A DNA stretch of 64,000 nt from assembly GCA_029961685.1 (NCBI GenBank), contig JARWKL010000004.1, positions 29,269,610-29,333,609 on the forward strand. The letters are read 5' to 3'. Shown piece after piece: positions 53,659 through 64,000 of the stretch (the stretch's first letter is position 1; every line of letters starts with the position of its first letter). The notes beneath the pieces were generated by a model. That model did no database searches and was not told where the DNA came from. It worked only from the letters and a program-made list of their open reading frames with translations. The translations under genes and the position numbers were made by a program. The DNA comes from Aristolochia californica. Taxonomy: Eukaryota > Streptophyta > Magnoliopsida > Piperales > Aristolochiaceae.

Positions 53659-55669
53659 GATGTGTACTTTTTCCTTAAATCAAAACTCTAGTTTTTATTT
53701 TCCCCTCGTCTCGTAAACAAAAAAAGGCAAATAGATCACTAAAAAATGAAAATTTTAGAGTTTATGAATAGAAAGAATATAAAGCAATAAAAAATGTAAG
53801 TAAAGAAAATTTATGCACACAGCACAAATGAACAAAAAATTTTTGTCATGCAAGTTTTAAAAATTCCATTAGATCAACCCTAATCGCTTGGAATTTTATA
53901 AGAAAGAGATTTTTGTACACATGTTTTAAAAAATGGATATGCATGCTTGAAAGATGTTAAAGATGCCAATGACCTATGGATCAAAAACTTTTAAAAAGAA
54001 TAACATTAAATTCTAAAGAGAACGTCCGGCGGGATATTTACCCGAGTCAAACAAGACATTATTTTGCCCATTTACCAAAAGCTAACCTAATGATCATAGA
54101 TTATTGTAAAGTGATTTATCATGCGTAATGGGCTACATTTTTGTAAGCAATGACTTATGGATTGGGAGTCCACACTCAGTTAAAAATCCCATACCTCTCC
54201 CTTTTCCCGACGATTGCAGAACCTGATAAATAAAAACTAAAAAGAGTTTACAATCCCTAACTATTACAGAAAATTTTTGGAATTATCTCTTTGTATATTT
54301 GTGCATATTGCATTTCCATTTTAGATGTATATTCTTTTCTTAAATCAAAGCTTGAGTTTTCATTTTCCCTTCATCTCGTAAGCAAAATAAGAGATAAAAG
54401 GGAAAAAGATCCCAACAAAATGAAAATTTCAGAGTTTATAGAAAGAATTCAAAGCAATAAACAAATGTAAGTAAAGAAAATTTATTCACACATCACAAAT
54501 GAACACAAAACATTTTTTATCCAAGTAAAGGAAATTCCATTAGTTCAACCCTAATAGCTCAGAATTATATAAGAAAAAGAGTTTTCTACACATGTTTGAA
54601 AAAATGGATATGCATGCTAGAAACATGTTAAAGATACAAATGACCTATGGATCAAAACCTTTTAAAGAGAATAATATTAAATTCTCATGTGCATGTGCGG
54701 TTGGATATTTACCTGAGTTAAACAAGCCATTATTTTGCCCATTTACAAAAAGCTAACCTAACGATCATAGATGATTGTAAAGCGATTTATCATGGGTAAC
54801 ATGCTATTTTTTATTTAGGAATGACTAATGGATTGGGAGTCAACACTGAGTTAAAAATCCCAAGCCTCCCTCTTTTCCCATCGATTGTTGAACCTGATAT
54901 ATTAAAACTAAAAAAAGTTTACAATCCCTAAAAATTACAAACACATTTTGGAATTATCTCTCTCTATATTTGTGCATTGTGCTTTTCCATTTTAGATGTA
55001 TAATTTTTTCTTAAATCAAAGCTTGAGTTTTCAGTTTCCCTTCATCTCGTGAACAAAAAAAGAGATAAAAGGTAAATAGATCAAAACAAAATGAAAATTT
55101 TAGAGTTTATGTATGGAAATAATTCAAAGAAATAAACAAATGTAAGTAAAGAATATTAATTCACACACCACAAAGGAACACAAAAGTTAAATTATCCAAG
55201 TTTGGGAAATTTCACCAGTTCAACCATAATAACTCTGAATTTTATAAGAAAGAGATTTTTCTACACATATTTGAAAAAATAGATATGGATGCTTGAAAAA
55301 TATTAACGATGAAAATGACCTATGGATCCAAACCTTTTAAAGAGAATAACATTAAATTATCAAGTGAACGTGCGGTGGGATATTTACTTGGGTCAAATAA
55401 GCCATTATTTTTCCCATTTACAAAAAGCTAACCTACCGATCATTGATGATTGTAAATTGATTTATCATGTGTAACCGGCTATAGTTTTTTAAGGATTGAC
55501 TTATGGATTGGGAGTCAACACCTAGTTAAAAATCCTCCGCCTCCCCCTTTTCCCGAAAATTGCAGAACCTAATAAATAAAAACTAAAAAGAGTTTACAAT
55601 CCCTAAATATTACAGACACTTTTTTTAATTATCTATCTCTTTATTCGTGCATTGTACATTTCCATTTTG
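53659..55669 (+). repeat. Higher-order trimer C-A-B, copy 1 (2,011 bp)
   Basis: Landmarks C 53659, A 54324 and B 54995. A has GTGCATATTGC, AGAGAGTTTTCTACAC and ATGTGCATGTGCGGTTGG. B has TGTATAATTTTTTC, CACAAAGGAACACAAAAGTTA, CACCAGTTCAAC and ACACATATTTGAAAAAATAG. Confidence 0.9.
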
Positions 55670-57691
55670 GATGTGTACTTTTTCCTTAAATCAAAACTGT
55701 AGTTTTTACTTTCCCTTCGTCTCGTAAACAAAAAAAGAGATAAAAGGCAAATAGATCACTAAAAAATGAAAATTTTAGAGTTTATGAATCGAAAGAATAT
55801 AAACCAATAAAAAAATGTAAGTGAAGACAATTTTTGCACACACAGTAAATGAACAAAAAAGTTTTGTCATCCAAGTTTTAGAAATTCCGCTAGTTCAACC
55901 CTAATCGCTCAGAATTTTATAAGAAAGAGATTTTTGTACACATGTTTTAAAAAATGGATATGCATGCTTGAAAGATGTTAAAGATGCCAATGACCTATGG
56001 ATCAAAAACTTTTAAAGAGAATAACAATAAATTCTCGAGAACGTGCGGTGGGATATTTACCCGAGTCAAAAGAGCCATTATTTTGCCCATTTACTAAAAG
56101 TTGACCTAATGATCATAGATTATTGTAAAGAGATTTATCATGCATAATGGGCTACATTTTTGTAAGGAATGATTAATGGAATGAGAGTCGACACTCAGTT
56201 AAAAATCCCATACCTCTCCCTTTTCCCGACGATTGCAGAACCTGATAAATAAAAACTAAAAAGTGTTTACAATCCCTAAATATTATAGAAAATTTTTGGA
56301 ATTATCTATTTGTATATTTGTGCATATTGCATTTCCATTTTAGATGTATACTCTTTTCTTAAATCAAAGCTTGAGTTTTCATTTTCTCTTCATCTCGTAA
56401 GCAAAAAAAGAGATAAAAGGGAAATAGATCTCAACAAAATGAAAATTTTAGAGTTTATGTATGGAAAGAATCCAAATCAATAAAAAAATGTAAGTAAAGA
56501 AAATTTATTCACACATCACAATGAACACAAAAGTTTTTTTATCCATGTTAAGGAAATTCCACTAGTTCAACCCTAATAGCTCAGAATTTTATAAGAAAGA
56601 GAGTTTTCTACACATGTTTGAAAAAATGGATATGCATGCTAGAAACATGTTAAAGATACAAATGACCTATGGATCAAAACCTTTTAAAGAGAATAATATT
56701 AAATTCTCATGTGCATGTACAGTTGCATATTTACCCGAGTCAAACAAGCCATTATTTTGCCCATTTACAAAAAGCTGACCTAACGATCATAGATGATTGT
56801 AAAGCGATTTATCATGGGTAACAGGCTATTTTTTATTTAGGAATGACTAATGGATTGGGAGTCAACACTGAGTTAAAAATCCCCAGCCTCCCTCTTTTCC
56901 CATCAATTGTTGAACCTGATATATTAAAACTAAAAAAATTTTACAATCCCTAAAAATTACAAACACATTTTGGAATTATCTCACTCTATATTTGTGCATT
57001 GTGCTTTTCCATTTTAGATGTATAATTTTTTCTTAAATCAAAGCTTGAGTTTTCAGTTTCCCTTCATCTCGTGAACAAAAAAAGAGATAAAAGGTAAATA
57101 GATCAAAACAAAATGAAACTTTTAGAGTTTATGTATGGAAATAATTCAAAGAAATAAACAAATGTAAGTAAAGAATATTAATTCACACACCACAAAGGAA
57201 CACAAAAGTTAAATTATCCAAGTTTGGGAAATTCCACCAGTTCAACCATAATAACTCTGAATTTTATAAGAAAGAGATTTTTCTACACATATTTGAAAAA
57301 ATAGATATGGATGCTTGAAACATATTAACAATGCAAATGACCTATGGATCCAAACCTTTTAAAGAGAATAACATTAAATTATCAAGTGAACGTGCGGTGG
57401 GATATTTACCTGGGTCAAATAAGCCATTATTTTTCCCATTTACAAAATGCTAACCTACCGATCATTGATGATTGTAAATTGATTTATCATGTGTAACCGG
57501 CTATATTTTTTTAAGGATTGACTTATGGATTGGGAGTCAACACCTAGTTAAAAATCCTCCGCCTCCCCCTTTTCCCGAAAATTGCAGAACCTAATAAATA
57601 AAAACTAAAAGGAGTTTACAATCCCTAAATATTACAGACACTTTTTTTAATTATCTATCTCTTTATTCGTGCATTGTACATTTCCATTTTG
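55670..57691 (+). repeat. Higher-order trimer C-A-B, copy 2 (2,022 bp)
   Basis: Landmarks 55670, 56343 and 57018. It is very similar to the next copy through C and A. Shared private variants include CATTTTGGATGTGTAC, AATTCTCGAGAACGTG and GGAATGATTAATGGAATGAGAG. Confidence 0.92.
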
Positions 57692-59713
57692 GATGTGTAC
57701 TTTTTCCTTAAATCAAAACTGTAGTTTTTACTTTCCCTTCGTCTCATAAACAAAAAAAGAGATAAAAGGCAAATAGATCACTAAAAAATGAAAATTTTAG
57801 AGTTTATGAATCGAAAGAATATAAACCAATAAAAAAATGTAAGTGAAGACCATTTTTGCACACACAGTAAATGAACAAAAAATTTTTGTCATCCAAGTTT
57901 TAGAAATTCCGCTAGTTCAACCCTAATCGCACGGAATTTTATAAGAAAGAGATTTTTGTACACATGTTTTAAAAAATGGATATGCATGCTTGAAAGATGT
58001 TAAAGATGCCAATGACCTATGGATCAAAAACTTTTAAAGAGAATAACAATAAATTCTCGAGAACGTGCGGTGGGATATTTACCCGAGTCAAAAGAGCCAT
58101 TATTTTGCCCATTTACTAAAAGTTGACCTAATGATCATAGATTATTGTAAAGTGATTTATCATGCATAATGGGCTACATTTTTGTAAGGAATGATTAATG
58201 GAATGAGAGTCCACACTCAGTTAAAAATCCCATACCTCTCCCTTTTCCCGACGATTGCAGAACCTGATAAATAAAAACTAAAAAGTGTTTACAAACCCTA
58301 AATATTATAGAAAATTTTTGGAATTATCTATTTGTATATTTGTGCATATTGCATTTCCATTTTAGATGTATACTCTTTTCTTAAATCAAAGCTTGAGTAT
58401 TCATTTTCTCTTCATCTCGTAAGCAAAAAAAGAGATAAAAGGGAAATAGATCTCAACAAAATGAAAATTTTAGAGTTTATGTATGGAAAGAATCCAAATC
58501 AATAAAAAAATGTAAGTAAAGAAAATTTATTCACACATCACAATGAACACAAAAGTTTTTTTATCCATGTTAAGGAAATTCCACTAGTTCAAACCTAATA
58601 GCTCAGAATTTTATAAGAAAGAGAGTTTTCTACACATGTTTGAAAAAATGGATATGCATGCTAGAAACATGTTAAAGATACAAATGACCTATGGATCAAA
58701 ACCTTTTAAAGAGAATAATATTAAATTCTCATGTGCATGTGCGGTTGCATATTTACCCGAGTCAAACAAGCCATTATTTTGCCCATTTACAAAAAGCTGA
58801 CCTAACGATCATAGATGATTGTAAAGCGATTTATCATGGGTAACAGGCTATTTTTTATTTAGGAATGACTAATGGATTGGGAGTCAACACTGAGTTAAAA
58901 ATCCCCAGCCTCCCTCTTTTCCCATCAATTGTTGAACTTGATATATTAAAACTAAAAAAAGTTTACAATCCCTAAAAATTACAAACACATTTTGGAATTA
59001 TCTCACTCTATATTTGTGCATTGTGCTTTTCCATTTTAGATGTATAATTTTTTCTTAAATCAAAGCTTGAGTTTTCAGTTTCCTTTCATCTCGTAAACAA
59101 AAAAAGAGATAAAAGGTCAATAAATCACAACAAAATGAAAATTTTAGAGTTTATGTATGGAAATAATTCAAAGAAATAAACAAATGTAAGTAAAGAAAAT
59201 TAATTCACACACCACAAAGGAACACAAAAGTTAGGTTATCCAAGTTTGGGAAATTCCACCAGTTCAACCTTAATAGCTCTGAATTTTATAAGAAAGAGAT
59301 TTTTCTACACATATTTGAAAAAATAGATATGGATGCTTGAAACATATTAACGATGCAAATGACCTATGGATCCAAACCTTTTAAAGAGAATAACATTAAA
59401 TTATCAAGTGAACATGCGGTGGGATATTTACCTGGGTAAAACAAGCCATTATATTGCCCATTTACAAAAAGCTGACCTAACGATCATTGATCATTGTAAA
59501 GTGATTTATCATGTGTCACGGGCTACATTTTTGTAAGGAATGACTTATGGATTGGGAATCCGCACTCAGTTAAAAATCCACCACCTCCCCCTTTTCCTGA
59601 AAATTGAAGAACCTAATAAATAAAAACTAAAAAGAGTTTACAATCCCTAAATATTACAGACACTTTTTGGAATTATCTATCTCTTTATTTGTGCACTTTG
59701 CATTTCCATTTTA
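57692..59713 (+). repeat. Higher-order trimer C-A-B, copy 3 (2,022 bp)
   Basis: Landmarks 57692, 58365 and 59039. Roughly a dozen scattered substitutions separate its C and A monomers from copy 2, while its B monomer diverges more (TCGTAAAC and AAGTTAGGTTATCC versus TCGTGAAC and AAGTTAAATTATCC). This suggests that the boundary of the last amplification lies within or near B. Confidence 0.9.
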
Positions 59714-62700
59714 GATGTATACTTTTTCTTAAATCAAAACTGTAGTTTTGACTTTCCCTTCGTCTCGTAAACAAAAAAAGAGATAAAAGGCAAATAGATC
59801 ACAACAAAATGAAAATTTTAGAGTTTATGTATGGAAAGAATTCAAAGCAATAAACAAATGTAAGTAAAGAAAATTTATTCAAACACCACAAATGATCACA
59901 AAAGTTTTGTTATACAAGTTTGGGAAATTCCGCTAGTTCAACCCTAATAGCTCGGACTTTTATAAGAAAAAGATTTTTCTACACATGTTTTAAAAATCGA
60001 TATGTATGCTTGCAACATGTTAAAGATGCAAATGACCTAAGGATCCAAACCTTTTTAAGAGAAAAACATTAAATTCTCAAGTGAACGTGCGGTGGGATAT
60101 TTACCCGAGTCAAAATGCCATTATTTTGCCCATTTGCAAAAAGCTGACCTAATGATCATAGATGATTGTAAAGTGATTAATCATGCATAACGGGTTATAT
60201 TTTTGTAAGGAATGACTTATGGGTTGGGAGTCAACACACAGTTAAAAATCCCCCGCCTCCCTCTTTTCCTGACGATTGCAGAACCTGATATATAAAAAGT
60301 AAAAAGAGTTTACATTCCCTACATATTTCAACCACTTTTTGGAACTATCTCTCTCTACATTTGTGCATTGTGCATTTCCATTTTAGATGTCAAATTTTTT
60401 CTTAAACAATACTTCAATTTTCACATTCCCTTCATCTTGTAAACAAAAAAAGAGATAAAAGGGAAATAGATCACAACAAAATGAAAATTTTAGAGTTTAT
60501 ATATGGAAAGAATTTAAACCAATAAACAAATCTAAGTAAATAAAATTTATTCACACACCAAAAATGAACACCAAAGTTTTGTTGTCCAAGTCTGGGAAAT
60601 TCCACTTGTTCAACCCTAATAGCTCGTACTTTTATAAGAAAGAGATTTTTCTACACATGTTTAAAAAAATGATATGCTTGCTTGAAACATGTTAAAGATA
60701 CAAATGACCTATGGATCCAAACCTTTTAAAGAGAATAATATTAAAGTCTCAAGTGAACGTGTTGTGGGATATTTACAGGAGTCAAACAAGCCATTATTTT
60801 GCCCATTTACAAAAAAGTTAACCTAACGATCAGAGATGATTGTAAAGTGATTTATCATACGTAATGGGCTATATTTTTGTAAGGAATGACTTATGGATAG
60901 GGATTCAATACTTAGTTAAAAATCCACCGCCTCCCCCTTTTCCCGGCGATTGAAGAACCTGATTTATCAAAACTAAAAAGAGTTTATAATTGCTAAAAAT
61001 TACACACACTTTTTGGAATTATCTCTCTCAACATTTATGCATTGTGCATTTCCATTTTAGATGTATATTTTTTTCTTAAATCAATGCTTGAGTTTTCACT
61101 TTCTGTTCATCTCGTAAACAAAAAAAGAGATAAAAGTCATATAGATCACAACAAAATGAAAATTTTAGACTTTATGTATCGAAAGAATTCAAAGAAATAA
61201 ACAAATGCAAGTAAAGAAAATTTATTCGCACGCCACAGATGAACACAAAAGTTTTGTTATCCAAGTTTGGGAAATTCCACTAGTTCAACCCAAATAGCTC
61301 AGAATTTTATAAGAAAGAAATATTTCTACACATGTTTTAAAAAATAGATAGGCATACTTGAAAGATGTTAAAGATGCAAATGACCTATGGATCCAAACTT
61401 TTTAAAGAGAATAATATTAAATTCTCTAGAGAATGTGAGCTGGGATATTTACTAGAGTCAAACATGCCATTATTTTGCCCATTTAAAAAAAGCTGACCTA
61501 ACGATTATAGATGATTGAAAAGTGATTTAGCATGTATAACGGGCTATATTTTTCTAAGGAATGACTTATGGATTGGGAGTCTACACTCAGTAAAAAATCC
61601 CCCACCTTCCCCTTTTCCCAACGATTGTAAAATCTGATAAATAAAAAATAAAAAGAGTTTACAATCCCTAAATATTACAAACACTATTTGGAATTATCTC
61701 TCTCTATATTTATGCAATGTGCATTTCCATTTTAGATGTATACTGTTTTTCTTAAATCAAAGCTTGAGTTTTCACTTTTGCTTCATCTCATAAACAAAAA
61801 AAGAGATAAAAGGGAAACAGATCACAACAAAATGAAAATTTTAGAGTTTATATATAGAAAGAATTTAAAGAAATATACAAATGTAAGTAAAGAAAATTTA
61901 TCAACACCCCACAAATTAACACAAGTTTTGCTATCCAATTTTGAGAAATTCCACTAGTTCAACCCTAATAGCTTGGAATTTTATCAGAAAGAGATTTTTC
62001 TACACATGTTTTAAAAAATGGATATGCATGCTTGAAACATGTTAAAGATGCAAATGACCTATAGATCTAAACTTGTTAAAGAGAATAACATTAAATTCTC
62101 ATGTGAACGTGCGGATGGATATTTAAAAACTGAAAAGTGCAGACACTTTTTGGAATTATATCTCTCTATATTTGTGCATTGTGCTTTTGCATTTTAGATG
62201 TATAATTTTTTTCTTAAATCAAGACATGAGTTTTCCATTTCCCTTCATCTCGTAAACATAAAAAGAGATAAAAGGCAAATAGATCACTACAAAATGAAAA
62301 TTTTGGAGTTTATGAATGGAAAGAATTTAAAGCAATAAACAAATGTATGTAAACAAAATTTATTGACACACCACAAATGAACACAAAAATTTTTTATCCA
62401 AGTTTTGGAAATTCCAGTAGTTCAACCCTAATATCTCAGAATTTTATAAGAAAAAGATTTTTCTACACATGTTTTAAAAAATGAATACTTGAGAGATGTT
62501 AAAGATTCAAATGACCTATGGATCTAAACCTTTTAAAGGGAATAACATTAAATTATCAAGTGAAAATACTGTTGGATATTTACTCGAGTCAAAGAAGCCA
62601 TTATTTTGCCCATTTACAAAAATCTGACCTAACGATTATAGATGAATGTAAAGTGATTTATCATGCATAACGGGCTATATTTTTGTAGGAATGGCTTAAG

Positions 62701-64000
62701 GATTGGGAGTCAACACTTAGTTAAAAATCCCCCGCCTCCCCTTTTTTCTGATGATTACAGAACCTGATATATAAAAACTGAAGAGAGTTTACAATCCCTA
62801 AAAATTACAGACACTTTTTGGAATTATCTCTCTCTACATTTGTGCATTGTGCATTTCTATTTTAGATGTATACATTTTTCTTAAATCAACATTTGAGTTT
62901 TCACTTTCCCTTCATCTCGTAAACAAAAAAAGAGATAAAAGGCAAATAGATCACTACAAAATGAAAATTTTAGAGTTTATAAATGGAAAAAATTTATAGC
63001 AATAAACCAATGTAAGTAAATAAAATTTATTCACACACCACAAATGAACACAAATGTTTTGTTACCCAAGTTTGGGAAATTCCACTAGTTCAACCCTTTT
63101 AGCTCGGAATTTTATATGAAAGAGATTTTTCTACACATGTTTTAAAAAAAGGATATGCATTCTTTAAACATGTTAAAGATGCAAATGATATATGGATCCA
63201 AACCTTTTAAAGAGAACAAAATTAAATTCTCAAGTGAACGTGCGGTGGGATATTTACCCGAGTCAAACAAGACATTATTTGCCGCATATACAAAAAGTTG
63301 ACCTAACGATCATAGATTATTGTAAAGTGATTTATCATGAGTAACGGGCTATATTTTTGTAAGGAATGCCTCAAACATTGGGAGTCAACACTCATTTAAA
63401 AATTCCCCGCCTCTCCCCTTTCTCGACTATTGTTGAACATGATATATAAAAACTGAAAAGAGTTTACTATCCCTAAAAATTACAAACACTTTTTGAAATT
63501 ATGTCTCTCTACATTTGTGCATTGTGCATTTCCATTTTAGATGTATACTTTTTCGTAAATCAAAGCTTGAGTTTTCACTTTCCCTTCATCTCGTAAACAA
63601 GAAAAGAGATAAAAAGGCAAATAGATCACCACAAAATGAAAATTTTAAAGTTTATGTATGGAAAGAATTTAAAGCAATAAAAATTTTAAGTAAATAAAAT
63701 TTATTGACACAACACAAATGAACACAAAATTTTTGTAATCCAAGTTTGGGAAATTTCACTAGTTCAACCCTTATATCTCGAAATTTATAAGAAAGAGATT
63801 TTTCTACACATATTTTAAAAAATGAATATGCATGCATGAAACATGTTAAAGATGCAAATAACCTAAGGATACAAACCTTTTAAAGGGAATAACATTACAT
63901 TCTCAACTGAACGTGCGGTGGGTTATTTACCCGAGCCAGACAAGCCATTATTTTGCCCATTTACAAAAACCTGACCTTACGATCATAGATGATTGTAAAG
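59714..64000 (+). repeat. Array block: ordinary monomers to the window end
   Basis: Landmarks 59714, 60386, 61060, 61735, 62197, 62865 and 63540. The first starts as C (CTGTAGTTTTGACTTTCC, CTTCGTCTCG) but loses C markers downstream of about 59.77 kb, so it is the edge of the trimer block. The array continues past 64000. No gene is seen. Confidence 0.85.
61735..62197 (+). repeat. Truncated monomer with a ~212 bp deletion
   Basis: The landmark interval is 462 bp. At 62119-62130 GGATATTTA is joined straight to AAAACTGAAAAG, removing the end of one monomer and the start of the next. The normal flanks are GATATTTACCCG and GATATATAAAAACT, so an AT-rich microhomology of about 5-6 bp probably guided the join. 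Confidence 0.9.

Larger units (their letters stand above)
1..64000 (+). repeat. Satellite DNA array, ~674 bp monomer, about 98 head-to-tail copies
   Basis: One monomer family covers the whole window in a single orientation. The landmark aligned to the G of TTTTAGATGTATA falls at 254, 920, 1586, 2259, 2895, 3561, 4233, 4906, ~5559, 6225, 6896, 7555, 8214, 8873, 9547, 10222, 10890, 11563, 12238, 12913, 13581, 14254, 14912, 15593, 16265, 16935, 17098, 17772, 18443, 18606, 19280, 19954, 20627, 21304, 21971, 22642, 23315, 23988, 24631, 25282, 25952, 26626, 27267, 27940, 28614, 29289, 29951, 30626, 31307, 31975, 32649, 33325, 34003, 34674, 35322, 35992, 36658, 37329, 38002, 38679, 39345, 40021, 40696, 41370, 42043, 42707, 43379, 44052, 44726, 45400, 46075, 46743, 46964, ~47635, 48301, 48963, 49637, 50311, 50985, 51660, 52314, 52989, 53659, 54324, 54995, 55670, 56343, 57018, 57692, 58365, 59039, 59714, 60386, 61060, 61735, 62197, 62865 and 63540. 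Most steps are 660-677 bp. Monomers keep BamHI (GGATCC), SpeI (ACTAGT) and SphI-like (GCATGC) sites at fixed phase. No insertion of other DNA was seen. The family is unknown to me. Confidence 0.97.

Noticed and set aside
1..64000. CENP-B box
   Set aside because: I saw no match to the core TTCG....A..CGGG pattern in the typical monomer. A formal scan was not possible.
1..64000. CRISPR array, because of regular repeats
   Set aside because: The unit is ~674 bp with no short repeat/unique spacer alternation, and no cas-like genes are present.
1..64000. rDNA intergenic spacer repeats or a transposon-derived tandem array
   Set aside because: No rRNA sequence, LTR, terminal inverted repeat, primer binding site or transposase/reverse transcriptase motif was found in 64 kb.

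Overview
The window is one uninterrupted satellite DNA array with no recognisable gene. A head-to-tail repeat of about 674 bp, all in one orientation, fills it from the first base to the last. I located 98 copies of one landmark (the position aligned to the G of TTTTAGATGTATA): most successive copies lie 660-677 bp apart, and the few shorter steps are explained by internal deletions or partial monomers. Both window ends fall inside a monomer, so the true array is longer than 64 kb. The DNA is AT-rich (roughly 30% GC by eye). All open reading frames are short (109 codons or fewer), and many are the same frame of the monomer recurring until a substitution breaks it. Long simple satellite arrays, higher-order repeats and variation concentrated at CpG sites point to pericentromeric, centromeric or subtelomeric heterochromatin of a eukaryote with CpG methylation. 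A plant is my best guess, but I do not recognise the family and cannot name the species.

Layout. 1-8991: diverged monomers with several small deletions. 8992-14373: a very recent tandem duplication of a four-monomer block (2,691 bp per copy, three differences seen). 14374-16132: ordinary monomers. 16133-19147: tandem duplication of a ~1.5 kb block that contains a monomer enlarged by 163 bp. 19148-33300: ordinary monomers without a strong higher-order period, crossing a subfamily change at 27.6-31.4 kb. About 33.9-46.9 kb: a higher-order repeat of four monomer types (called P, Q, R, S here), with complete tetramers in the centre and contracted trimers at both flanks made by hybrid monomers. 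46.9 kb: truncation junction ending that block. 47-50.3 kb: ordinary monomers. 50.3-59.7 kb: a second higher-order repeat of three types (C, A, B) with a 2.01-2.02 kb period, interrupted by an out-of-register 1,329 bp duplication. 59.7-64 kb: ordinary monomers with one 212 bp deletion.

No genes act together here. The biology is repeat turnover: in-register exchange between monomers, local amplification, possible gene-conversion patches, and microhomology deletions. Three phased elements recur in nearly every monomer: a C-rich pyrimidine tract and two dyad symmetries.
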